Source: Vanilla planifolia
Lineage: Eukaryota; Streptophyta; Magnoliopsida; Asparagales; Orchidaceae
Assembly (NCBI GenBank): GCA_023846275.1
Contig: CM043878.1
Coordinates: 12,820,772 to 12,884,771 of the forward strand
Direction of reading: 5' to 3'
DNA: 64,000 bases
The translations under genes and the position numbers were made by a program. Under the pieces are notes generated by a model. That model did not search any database, was not told the origin of the DNA, and worked only from the letters and a program-made list of their open reading frames with translations. Positions 54,601 to 63,427 of the stretch are shown here, piece by piece. Position 1 is the first letter of the stretch, and every line of letters starts with the position of its first letter.

Positions 54601-55740
54601 GTTCTGTGTGCATGTCTGGATTTGTAGCTGTTTCCTAGGTTGTGCGAGGCTTTGCTACTTCAAACCAAAGCTAGTTCAGTAAGGTCTTGCTTATTCCATG
54701 TCTTACTTGTTCATTGGCACAGGTTATAACTTACAGAAACAAAACAGTAACATTCATCTTGGGTGCATATATATGAAGTTCTTTTCACTGTGTCATCATA
54801 TGATTTGTTTCATGTTTATCACTTTCATCTTTAGACCCTATTTGAGGAATTGCAGATTGCCTGCTTGAATATTTTATGAACAACAGGAGCATGTATGATA
54901 ATATCTGTTAGAATATAAATTAGGCTATAGTTAGCAGGTTATGAATAATAAGCCTAATAATTTATAGTTTTATTAAGCTTCCTTTTGGAGTTCTTCTCAT
55001 GCAGTTGTTGGATTTGTTTTTTATGTATTTGTTCTTATATAAACTGTGCAAGGTTTCCCTCTACAATCAATAAAAATTAAATCCCTTTCCTCACACAATA
55101 TAAATGTTAGTACTTATATAAAATGATTAACTTGGTAAGAACGTTGTTGTGTCATGCAGTCATGTAACAATTACTGTTGAGAACCTTTCAAAATTTTAAA
55201 ATTTTATTTTTTTTTAATTACATCTCTTCTAATATACTTATTCTTGCATTTCTCAGTTATGCTAAGGAAATGAATGGTTCTGGGTGATTCAACACTTGTC
55301 ATTTTTCATCTGTTCGATGATATAGCTATCACACTATTTTTTATCTATTTAGAAAACTAGAACAATACTCTAAGGATGCTATATTTTATCACCAAAGTGG
55401 AAAATAGCAGATCTGTTTCTATCTGTTTCAACCTTTCTACTATGTTATTTTTTGTACATGTGTGCTTTTTGCCAGTAGTTGATTATGGTGTTTACTCAAT
55501 TCCATTTACAGAAGGAAAAATTCCTGCATGTTGATGCTATATTAAATTTTGAAAGTGTTGTGAAATAATTTCTTCAATTTGAAAATATAGTAATTGCCCG
55601 TACTGTGCTGAAAGGTTTTCTATTTTCTTTTCAATGCATTTGCAGGTATGCAAGCAGTCTTGGAAATAAGCGTATTGAACTTTTTGATGCATCAGAAGCT
55701 GCGAATGTACCTGGCGAAGAGAACATGTTTTTGGCATCAA
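45626..55740 (+). CDS. NPSN11: Novel Plant SNARE (NPSN11-type Qb-SNARE), 5' part, exons 1-5
   Basis: Exons 45626-45699, 46221-46313, 46871-46964, 47040-47077 and 55646-55740 join in frame (74+93+94+38+95 nt) to give 131 codons plus one base. Every intron is GT...AG. The product starts MDLSAISEELGSIDGQVSDI and contains NGFQKLEKIKD, RQSRQLEELTEKMRECK, LIKEFDRE, KQSMIKELN and YASSLGNKRIELFD, words typical of plant NPSN proteins. These are membrane-anchored Qb-SNAREs, and NPSN11 acts with KNOLLE in cytokinesis. The family is about 260 residues, so the window holds only the N-terminal helical half. The SNARE motif and C-terminal anchor must lie beyond 64000, because I find no further exon in intron 5. 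Introns 4 and 5 are huge and full of retroelement remnants. The exons have no stops or frameshifts, so the gene is probably functional. NPSN11, 12 and 13 cannot be told apart safely from this part. Confidence 0.88.
46221..46313 (+). CDS. NPSN11: NPSN exon 2
   Basis: Acceptor cacgtag, then NGFQKLEKIKDPNRQSRQLE through EECK-type helix to CK plus the first two bases of an Arg codon. The donor is gtacaa. This is the most conserved part of the N-terminal coiled region. Confidence 0.9.
46871..46964 (+). CDS. NPSN11: NPSN exon 3
   Basis: Acceptor ttctcag. Encodes RLIKEFDRESREVETKTNPS, then INKELNDRKQSM, ending on a complete Met codon. The donor is gtattt. Confidence 0.9.
47040..47077 (+). CDS. NPSN11: NPSN exon 4
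   Basis: Acceptor ttttgcag. Encodes IKELNFFVALKK plus CA of a Gln codon. The donor is gtgagt. The 38-bp exon is set by the reading frame on both sides. The intron after it is 8568 bp. Confidence 0.88.
47078..47931 (+). other. NPSN intron 4, first 0.85 kb
   Basis: T-rich sequence without recognisable coding or repeat structure apart from an atgacatgacatgg stretch near 47446. Short frames here do not resemble proteins. Confidence 0.6.
47932..48500 (-). repeat. Copia 3' LTR (degenerate)
   Basis: It shares gagttgc, attaggg, tatgcctttaa, atattatgccaaac, tataatg, attctcac, the tctaag-to-tttagtttgtt segment and the attcaaaatttgg end, in order, with the right-hand repeat. It is longer than the other copy because of indels. 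Confidence 0.65.
48734..49054 (-). pseudogene. Copia pre-integrase (GAG_pre-integrs-like) relic
   Basis: An open stretch of 106 codons contains DALVVMKACRVHELYMLQGT and a weaker IWAHRI segment, matching the region before the integrase zinc-binding domain in Copia polyproteins. After this the similarity ends and the LTR begins about 230 bp on, so the rest of pol is deleted. The open frame is a remnant, not a host gene. Confidence 0.6.
49229..49267 (-). pseudogene. Copia aspartic protease active-site relic
   Basis: Reads WIMNST, stop, SCYMTS in one frame. The catalytic Asp position is Asn. Spacing and flanking Trp, Ser, Met and Thr fit the Copia protease start. Confidence 0.6.
49369..49417 (-). 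pseudogene. Copia zinc-knuckle relic
   Basis: One frame reads GIICFYLNKRHIIKNY. The first Cys and the His of a CX2CX4HX4C knuckle survive, and the second Cys is Tyr. This is the expected position between gag and protease. Confidence 0.5.
49400..50075 (-). pseudogene. Copia gag relic
   Basis: The minus strand around 49590-49670 reads LLPSYKNFGDTILY followed by CRDIMRFK, resembling the conserved C-terminal part of Copia gag. The rest is broken by stops and indels. The zinc knuckle follows directly in the direction of reading. Confidence 0.6.
50082..50522 (-). repeat. Copia 5' LTR (degenerate)
   Basis: Ordered matches to the left-hand repeat are ggatattatgccaaacttat, ttctcacctg, gcaattaatta, tctaag, gtatgttaagtttgtta and aatccaaaattttg. 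The divergence between the two copies indicates an old insertion. Confidence 0.65.
50523..53190 (+). other. NPSN intron 4, middle part
   Basis: No gene or element could be identified. Seen are a 15-T run near 51816-51830, several A/T runs and mixed-composition DNA at 50900-51060 and 51540-51720. Short frames at 50572-50811 and 52092-52274 resemble no known protein. Confidence 0.5.
53190..53960 (+). mobile_element. LINE (plant L1-like) 3'-end remnant, decayed
   Basis: Conceptual translation with frameshifts gives, in order, ITNRAQVS-IKWNSCDVLYY (about 53400), IPFKLKAKFYKTI and STMLCDS (about 53470-53535), GMIRHEFI (about 53598), SCLDDLG-like FGHV (53670-53695) and RIHLT with an R-IKA tail (53860-53900). 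This is the usual C-terminal order of plant non-LTR reverse-transcriptase ORF2 proteins. Many stops and indels make it long dead. The catalytic RT core is not recognisable upstream. The 5' limit is uncertain by a few hundred bases. Confidence 0.6.
54004..54152. repeat. Imperfect tandem duplication, 79-bp period
   Basis: A stretch containing gtcatgctttaag and ctccaatttgatatagct occurs at 54004-54070 and again at 54083-54149 with a handful of substitutions. It lies directly after the LINE remnant. Confidence 0.75.
54906..55097 (+). mobile_element. Candidate solo LTR (short, ~190 bp)
   Basis: It starts TGTTAGAATATAAATTAGG and ends TCACACA. Inside, a TATA-like tatataaactg (about 55035) is followed about 30 bp on by tctacaatcaataaaa, the layout of a plant LTR promoter and polyadenylation region. 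The flanks ATATC and ATATA could be a decayed 5-bp target-site duplication. No second copy or internal region is in the window. Confidence 0.45.
55098..55645 (+). other. End of NPSN intron 4
   Basis: T-rich sequence leading to the acceptor catttgcag. No other feature is seen. Confidence 0.6.
55646..55740 (+). CDS. NPSN11: NPSN exon 5
   Basis: Acceptor catttgcag. G completes Gln, then YASSLGNKRIELFDASEAAN, VPGEENMFLAS and one base of the next codon. The donor is gtgagg. If this donor were not used, the frame would end at TAA about 100 bp later (near 55839-55841). Confidence 0.88.
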
Positions 55741-58455
55741 GTGAGGCATGCAGCTCCTTTTTGATGTTTTTTAAACTGATATTTTCATCTATAAATGTTA
55801 GAGTTCAGGACCAAGTGCTGAAGAATAAAACCTTCAAGTAATAGAAATGTTTAGAGTTTGAATCCAATTGATGAATGGACAAGGGAAATGCCCTTAAAAC
55901 TCTATATCCTAAGTGAAAATGAAAGAACGTTAATAGCAAATTATGACAATTGTGATGATTTCATAACAACCACACTTGGGAAAAGCCATGTTTAGCAATG
56001 GAAACAAAATATTGGAGGAAATAACAATAGCATAGAGATATTGTAAAAAACAATAAACATTTCAAATCATTTCTTTTTAATTGCATCCTCTCTAAAAGCT
56101 CGATGCGATAATCTCTTTCCTTTCGTAAAATGATATTAGTGGACCCTAAACACTTCTATCTAGTAAACACCAACTCCAAATCATTATTTCATATGCATCA
56201 AGAAATACCACTTCACAAGCCATCTTGTTGATTAATTCCTTTATGATGAAGAATGTAACATGACATATATTTGCAATTTATTATTTAATTAATACCTTTA
56301 CTCACAATAATACTATGAGAAATGAGGGAATATAAACAAATTAGAGGAGATCACACTAGATATGTCAAGTCCACAATAGCTCTTAGTGAGGAGGATTAGC
56401 GTAGTATAAAATTTATTAACATCTGGTAGACATGAAGCGATCTCAAAAAAATAGAAAGTATGCAACAAACCACAACACAGTTGTAATAAAGAGAATTTTA
56501 TCTGAAAATGGATTGTCATATAGGCATAAATAAATAAATTTTTCATATAATCATCCATCACAAAAGCCAAAAGCAAAAAGAGAACAAACAAACAAGAAGG
56601 GAAAACAACAAAAACTCTAAAAATAGAAATATGTATTTAGGGAAATATTTGTTTGTAGCCTAACTTTTGATGGCATTTACCACTTGGGCATCACCATCCT
56701 TTCTTGTAGAGTCTTACCGAATTACCATGATGTGAAAAACAATTATATAACACTTGCAAAAGTACAAATTTTGTTGAGAATTAGCTAAATATCATATATA
56801 TAAACATTCAACACATTGTGGTTGACCAAATGCTAAAGACCGAAAAAGCACAAAACAAAGATGTGGGCCAAAATATCTTTTAGATGAAAAAAATGCAGAA
56901 TATATTCAAGTTGTTAATTGATTACTAATTGCAATTTTTTTCTCGAGACTACGTTTGATTTTCCCTAAGATATGACTTAGAATTTGTTGTCTTTTTATTA
57001 GCTTTCTAACAAATAAAAAATTTCTCAAATTGGAATATAGAACAAAAAGAAATAGCCAAAATATTGAACCTGTACTAGTCAATGAGGCATTTGGAAATGT
57101 TGAAATGTTAGAGTTATGGATATTATATTAGAAAAATATAGATGTTGTAATGGAATAATTTGGATTGAAGAATGGTGAAGAGTTACTTTTCAAATGGAAT
57201 AATGAAACATAATAGTATCAAAGTTTTGTTTTGTTAATAGAAAAGGAATCCTAATAAAAAAGAAATGATTGCCAATTCCCAATTCACCTACCTTGCAGCC
57301 ATAATGTGATTTCATCACCCTTAATCTATAGTTCTATTGCTTAACTTTCTTATGTCCCTTCCACCTTTATTGCCTATGCTTATAGTCGACATCCTTGAGT
57401 TTCCTTAATTGTTAGTGATCTTGTTTCATTACATTTTTGTTATCGCTTACGTTTAAGCCAACATTCAACAATCTTCCCTTAATCAATCAATGTCTACTTT
57501 TTATGTACAACCTAACTTCTCTCTCAAAAAATCGTTAAACATATGTTTGGGATGAACACCATGTTTGTTATCTCATTCTTTTAACACAAAGGTTTGCGAT
57601 GACCACCACTGCCCAATCAAGCATTGAATGCTTTTGAAGTCTGTTGAGATAGGTATTGGTAATGTAAAAATGGATTTAGGAGGTAGGGCTATCAAAAGTT
57701 AGTATGGATTGGGTATGGATGATGAAAAGTACGTAATGGGTAAGGTGCGAGTTTTAGTCAACCCAAACCAAATCTATCCCATTGTTATTTTTATCTAGAT
57801 TTTAGAGGAGATGTGAGGGGAAGGGGGAGTGGGAGGGGGAGGGAGGGGCTTTATCTGTCACCTTCTTAAATTAGGATGGTGGCTTGAAAGCCTATTGCTT
57901 TTGTAAAGGATTAGTCTAGGTTAGTTTAGGCAAATCAAGGGTAATTTATTAATTTTTTGTAGATTGTTGCACTTTGTCTTCCACTTGCTTGTGATAAGTA
58001 GGGAGCCTTGCCTTGCATAAGCAAATGATGATGACCTCTCATAATTATTAAGTGATCCTTTTGTTTTATACTTGTTTATTTACTATCAGGTATTACAATT
58101 AATCATAAATTATAATGCAAAATAGAAACCTAAAGAAGTATATTTAAAACTTTGCTAATCTTTCCATGCCAACTCTAGTACACTAATGCTAAAGAGATGT
58201 AATGATGAATGCTTATTGCATAGTTCATATATCTATTCATTTAAATACTATAACCAAGAAATTTATTTCTTTATATCTTACCACTGACCTTTAGTGTCGG
58301 TCATCTCATATGTCAATTCATAAGACTAACAAAATCATGAAAATTATTTGCTTCTTCACAGTACTATTAATAGTCTTTAACTTGCTTCCTCTCATGACAA
58401 AGACATAAAATGACATTTTGAAGAGTTAAAAATGAATGTAAGTGAGAGAATAGGG
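55741..58455 (+). other. NPSN intron 5, part before the Gypsy element
   Basis: No continuation of the NPSN coding sequence could be found here. Sequence is AT-rich, with a G-rich tract at 57817-57848. Short frames (for example 56313-56591 minus) show no resemblance to known proteins. Confidence 0.5.
57817..57848 (+). other. G-quadruplex-like tract
   Basis: Within 32 bases there are six runs of three to five G separated by one to three bases. It lies on the sense (non-template) strand of the NPSN intron, in otherwise AT-rich DNA. Confidence 0.75.
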
Positions 58456-59212
58456 GTGATTTTAGCCAAAAATATAATTAACACTACGTTATACAGAAAG
58501 AGTTTCCAAAGGGCCATTTATTTTTCCTCGTGCAATTTTATCTTCTTTTCTACTAGGATGAACAATAGTTCTTGGACATTTACTTGTACATATGTTATGA
58601 TGGATACTTCTACCCTTAATGATCATTATGATTGAGTCCACATTGTACTTGTTTTGCATGATGTTACTCGTCCATTTTCGAGTTTTATTGTTAGGTTACC
58701 ATGAAATGTTTTTTTATTTGAGATGAAATTCGATGATCAGATCACATGAGTACTGCTAATGGTGGGTACCAACAATACTTAATTTTTTGGCAAGGCATAT
58801 TGGAGATGGAGGTGACATGGATTACTACTAAGGTTCTAGAGAGACTGGAAGTTGACTTGCTACACCAACACTTGCTAGATTACCCATTAAAGATGGTGAT
58901 TTTGGGCAAGTAAGGATTGTTGGAAATTTGCACCTTTAAGATGAGACCAATCTAATTCCAAAGGTTGAGGGATAGTAGTAGATCATGATCAATAACTATT
59001 TAACTTCATTTAGATCTTGGTTGGGATTTCATTTTGCATTCATGTGACTAGATCGTGTTGTCGTGCATCAAAAGTTTGGTATCAAATTCAAAGGCTTTGG
59101 ATATTCATTTAAGGTTGCTCATGATCTACATTTGATAGGCCCTAGTTGCATTATTGTTTGCATTGAATTATAAATACACTCAACCAACACAATAAACCTT
59201 GGCTGGTTTTCA
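58456..59212 (+). repeat. Gypsy 5' LTR
   Basis: It matches the 3' copy through acatttact-gtacat, ggatacttctac, cattgtact-gttttgcatgatg, tttt-ggttaccatga and gattttgggc-ag-aaggatt-like landmarks. It ends in CA directly before the primer-binding-site relic. Confidence 0.7.
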
Positions 59213-59214
59213 TT

Positions 59215-59230
59215 TTGGTGTATCGGAGTT
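59215..59230 (+). other. Primer-binding-site relic
   Basis: ttggtgtatcggagtt, three bases after the LTR end, resembles the initiator-Met tRNA primer-binding site tggtatcagagc with an inserted GT and substitutions. Confidence 0.5.
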
Positions 59231-59309
59231 GGATAGGGTGGCATAGCAAAGGTAGAGGGTTATACATGACATGGATGACATTAAGTGAACATTTATTGGT
59301 CTAACTAAT

Positions 59310-60000
59310 TTGGTGCGACAGGCCTTAATGGATAGACAAAAAAAGCCACCATTGGAAGACCCACCAAAGGGTGGATGTCGAAACCAACATAGAGTTGAGG
59401 ATGATGGATCAATCATTTTGTCATTAGGATTTACTATAGATGCTAATGTTTTTCATGACTTAATAGTGGACATGAAAAGTTTCTTTGAGTCGCGTGGGAT
59501 GACTAATGAATAGAGGGTAAAATTTGCTAAGATGAAATTAACTGAAAAGGTTGTGTTTTAGCTAAGAATGTAAAGAAGATATGGTCAGAGATGTATTGTT
59601 ATCATCTAAACTACGATGAAAAATATTTTGAGTATTGCATCCCTTCTTATTATTACGCATGAATGTTAGATGAGTTTATTACATTGAAGCAAGTTTGTCA
59701 GTCAATATCTGATTATTAGGTGAATTGTGTAAGTTGCTTATGAGGTATGAAGTCAAACAATGTAAGGACATAACCTTATCAAAGTTTAAGAATGAACTTT
59801 GGTTTGAGATTCAAAGGGAACTCATAAGGTAAGGGCATCATAGTTTGAATTATACTTTTACCATTGTTTTAGACATAACATAGAAGCCCATTAGAAGACT
59901 ACTTCTAAACTTAAGAATAACTAGTTCAAGGGAATTAGCCAATACATAGGAGAGTCTAGAGATGTACATAAGTCTAAAACTATAATAGTTATAGCTAGGT
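59310..60000 (+). pseudogene. Gypsy gag relic
   Basis: An open part at 59328-59511 includes KKPPLEDPPKGG and FFESRGMTNE. After a stop the same reading continues RVKFAKMKLTEKVVF, which fits the conserved central part of plant Gypsy gag. The remainder to about 60000 is broken. Confidence 0.55.
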
Positions 60001-60062
60001 ATCCAAAGGGTATGTCTACTAAAAAGATATTTATAGTTAAGCTTCCTTTGTCACAGATTAGA

Positions 60063-60098
60063 TGCTATGTTTATAGTCAAATAAGTCACTATGCTTGT
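60063..60098 (+). pseudogene. Gypsy zinc-knuckle relic
   Basis: Reads CYVYSQISHYAC. The first Cys and the His are at canonical spacing, the second Cys is Tyr, and the last Cys is two positions early. It sits between gag and protease as expected. Confidence 0.5.
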
Positions 60099-60399
60099 TC
60101 CATCCAAGAATAGAACTCTATTGATTTTAGAAGCAATGGACAATGCAGATAGCTATGTTGTGATTGTTTTGGAAACCGAGGATACTATTATAACTACTAA
60201 TCAAGTTGATAATCTTGATATGCTTAGTGATATCGAGAATAATTTTAATTTGATAGTTATGAGATACATTATGAATGTATCCCATGGTATAGAAGATTGA
60301 TGGATTAAATATTTTTCATGTTTAATTTAAAGAAAGACTTGTAAGTTAATTAAAGATGAAAGTATTTACATGTATATGGTATTTGAAAATTTATTGGAT

Positions 60400-60640
60400 C
60401 TTAAGGCTAAATTACATCCATAGTGGTAACTTGGGTGAATAGGACTATAATACCTATGAATCAAATGTCTTTAGTTCCTTTTACTATTGGTATCTAATTT
60501 GATAAAATATAACGTGTATTATCCTTATAAATGTTTGTCATATTTTGTTAAGATGATTCTAATTATTTGATTGAGATGTCATTTATTATGGAAAAGCTTA
60601 TATTCTTTAGTTCTATTATAGTCCTTTAGAGTTTTAGAGT
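60400..60640 (+). pseudogene. Gypsy protease C-terminal relic
   Basis: Frames around 60408-60600 give KLHP, TWVNRT-IP-NQMSLVPFTIG and KCLSYFV/VCHILL-like segments followed by a D-DVIYYGK-like stretch, in the order seen at the end of plant Gypsy protease. Stops and shifts interrupt. Confidence 0.5.
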
Positions 60641-60849
60641 ATGGAATCATTTTGATATGACATTAAGACTTTATTAGAGTACAATGATATACATCTTAAG
60701 GATCTATCATTTGAATTGCCATCCATGAGGAATATTTACTGTCATGTATTTAATTCTAGTTTCCTCTTTAGCAAACGTATTGCATTATAAGATGAATCCT
60801 AATGGGTATGTAGAGTTGCAAATATAGGTAAGTATATTGTTTCAAAATG

Positions 60850-61200
60850 GATTTTTCAAGCATAGCTTGATGTATGAAGCAACCTTATTTTTATGATTGA
60901 TTTAAAATGTGGATACCATCGAATTAAAATTCAAGAAGGGGATGAGTGAAAAGTTGTTTTTACAAACAATGAACAATTATATAAGTGATTGATGGTTCCA
61001 TTTAGTCTTTCAATGCTCTTAGTGTATTTGCTCAATGTTTAGCATTTTTCAGTCTTGTATTAGAGAATTTATTGGATTTTTTATGATATTTTTGTTAAGT
61101 AATATTTTTAATCAATTGTTGTATTTGAGGAATATTTTTGAAATATTTAGAATTGCAAAGCTTTTCATAAATTTGAAGAAATAAACTTTTAGAGTTGATT
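60850..61200 (+). pseudogene. Gypsy reverse transcriptase relic
   Basis: From 60892 one frame reads MIDLKCGYHRIKIQEGDE, stop, KVVFTNNEQLYK, stop, LMVPFSLSM. Both stops are TGA at positions where the family has Trp (TGG), typical of methylated-C decay. Downstream REFIGFFMIF and IAKLFINLKK segments continue the domain, but the catalytic Asp pair is not present between them. Confidence 0.75.
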
Positions 61201-61389
61201 CTTAGTATTTTTAAGATACATTGTTAGTTGTTAAAGGTATTAAGATTGATGTTAATAAGGAAAAAGCAATTAGAGAGTGGCTAGAATCTATTGTTATACA
61301 TGAAGCTAGAATTTTTTATAGTCTAACTAATTTTTGTAGTAGATTTATTAAGAATTTTAGTATCATAACACCAATATTGTTTAAAAAAA

Positions 61390-61850
61390 GAAAATTTTAA
61401 GCAATCTACTTCCATGAAAGCCTTTCATGTTATTAAGGATACGATGACTAAGGTGGTGATTTTGAAATTACTTGATTTTACCAAAGCATTTAAAGTTGCG
61501 TTAATGTTCTTAGAATAGGAGTGGGATGTGTGCTTAATCAAGAAGAGCTTCTTATAGATTTCTTTAGTGAGAAGTTATATGAGGTCAAAGTTAAATTATT
61601 TGAATTATAAGAGAGAGTTGTATATAACAGTGTAAACACTTAGATGTTGAAGACATTATTTGTTACTAAAGGAGTTTGTTTTACTATTTAATTATGCCTT
61701 AAGGTGTATTAATTCCTAGTTTGAGTTAAATCTTAAACATATTACATGGGTTGCATATTTGCAAGAGTTTACCTTTCTTTTGAAATGCTAGGAAAGTGTA
61801 AACAAACTTGTAAATGCTTTAAGTAGAGTTTCTCATGTTTTATGTAGGAT
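61390..61850 (+). pseudogene. Gypsy RNase H relic
   Basis: Segments SMKAFHVIKDTMTKVVILKL, LDFTKAFKVA, GVGCVLNQEELLIDFFSEKL and finally VNALSRVSHVLC appear in order, matching the RT connection, RNase H and the end of RNase H of plant Gypsy elements, with frameshifts and stops. Confidence 0.7.
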
Positions 61851-62460
61851 GAGTGTTGAAGTTATGGGTTTTGATAGACTTAAAGATGTGTATATTAACT
61901 ATAGAGATTTTAAAGAAATATATAAGGATTTATTTTTTGACTCACTTAAGATGTCCTTGACTTCATCTATAAAGATGAGTATATTTTTAAAGGAACCTAT
62001 ATTCATAGTATTGTACCTAGAAATTTCATTATGTGGGAAATGCATGATGGAGGTTTAAGAGGACATTTTAGTAGAGACAAAAATGTTGATTTAGTGAAGG
62101 ATAAATTTTGTTGGTTTGGACTTAAAAAGAATGGTAGCTAAGGTAATTGATAATTGTAGAACTTGCAAACAGCAAACAAAATAAAACATAGATATTTATA
62201 CACCCTTACCAATATCAATGATGCCATGGAAGGATGTTAGTATGAATTTTATTTTTGGATTATCCAAAACCTTTAGGCAGCATGATTCTATTTTGTTAAT
62301 AGTAGATAAATTTTCTAAGATGACTTGTTTTATTTCATGTAGTAAAATTGATGATATCTCAAACATTGCCAAAATATACTTTAAAGTTAATCATCGTGGC
62401 TGTCATGAATTAGCCTTACTATATGGAAATATTGTCTTCATTTAGTTGTCTCATACCGAC
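61849..62460 (+). pseudogene. Gypsy integrase relic, first part
   Basis: The open stretch 61849-62058 (SVEVMGFDRLKDVYINYRDF onward) leads into MHDGGLRGHFSRDKNVDLVK, then KFCW and NCRTCK of the zinc-binding domain. The core starts at 62218 with MMPWKDVSMNFIFGLSKT, HDSILLIVDKFSKMTCFISC and IDDISNIAKIYFK. The similarity weakens after about 62440. Confidence 0.8.
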
Positions 62461-62464
62461 TAAA

Positions 62465-62812
62465 AAAGGACAATACCTTGATATAATAAGTATGGGTTGT
62501 GGCATTTTAGTATCAGAGTAGTACCTTTTATAATATTTTGTGATTTGAGAAAGAGCTAAATAGAAGTTGTTGAGCCTATAATACCATAGATCAAAGAAGA
62601 CGAGAAGTGATTGCTAGGTGATATCTCAAAGATGGAATTATTAGACAACGAGTGGCTCTGGGCATGCTTTTATGTGGAGGGATATAGGGATGAATGCTAT
62701 TCATTGGCTATGGAGAGAATGATTGTAGGTTATACATGTAAAATCTTGGTCTTTATATGTTGATGTGCCTTTTGGAGATCAAACATGTTTTGGTCTGTAT
62801 TAGATATCTTGA
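62465..62812 (+). other. Insert inside the Gypsy integrase region
   Basis: About 350 bp that do not fit integrase separate two pieces that both cover the same short integrase region. The insert holds gtggcattttagtatcagag (62500-62519), which resembles an LTR end CA followed by an initiator-Met primer-binding site. Its identity is otherwise unknown. Confidence 0.4.
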
Positions 62813-63140
62813 CATAATAAAACTAGTTTGTAAAAATGATATTCATTAAACAATTTGTCAAGTCAGAATGTCAAATTTACAAGTTATTTCAAAAAACCTT
62901 ATGTAAATTGTTGGGTAACAAACTTTTATTTTTCGTAGGATGGTAAACTGATTGTTTAATATGAATTTAGGTAACTTTGATGTCTAGTAAGGGAGCATAA
63001 AGGCAATTGGGATTTTATCTTACCTCAAGATTGGTTAATCTACAATAATCCCAAAAAAGATCTATAGGTTTAACACCAAATGAAATGATGCATGGATAAA
63101 TCCTATGTGCTTATGAATTTAATTTTATTATTGCCAGCAT
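62813..63140 (+). pseudogene. Gypsy integrase relic, second part
   Basis: Conceptual reading with one indel gives TICQVR, NVKFTSYF and KTLCKLLGNKLLFF (about 62845-62935), then GLTPNEMMHG (about 63067-63095), as in the late core and C-terminal part of plant Gypsy integrase. Confidence 0.6.
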
Positions 63141-63427
63141 AGAAGTCTAGTGATTTCACACAACAGTATACATAACATTTACATGATCTACATAAAAAGA
63201 TCCAAATGAAATAAGCAATACTTATGAAATTTATCAAGTAAAAGCTAATCTTCATAGTAGAGAATCGACATTTTAAGTAAGATATTTAGTGTTGCTAAGA
63301 TTGATTCTATACAGGTTACTTTCAACGAACTTCACAAAGTTAATAAATAAAACGGGTCTTTTTAAAATTTTGAGAAAAATAGGAGAGCATGCACATGGAT
63401 TGGAGATACTTATAGATTGGGGAGTAT

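Noticed and set aside
55605-55841. A 78-codon frame reading through exon 5 into intron 5
   Set aside because: It starts upstream in the intron. Only 55646-55740 matches NPSN, and both splice sites are good.
59210-59416. A minus-strand 68-codon frame over the Gypsy 5' LTR end and gag
   Set aside because: It is antisense to a recognisable LTR, primer-binding-site relic and gag.
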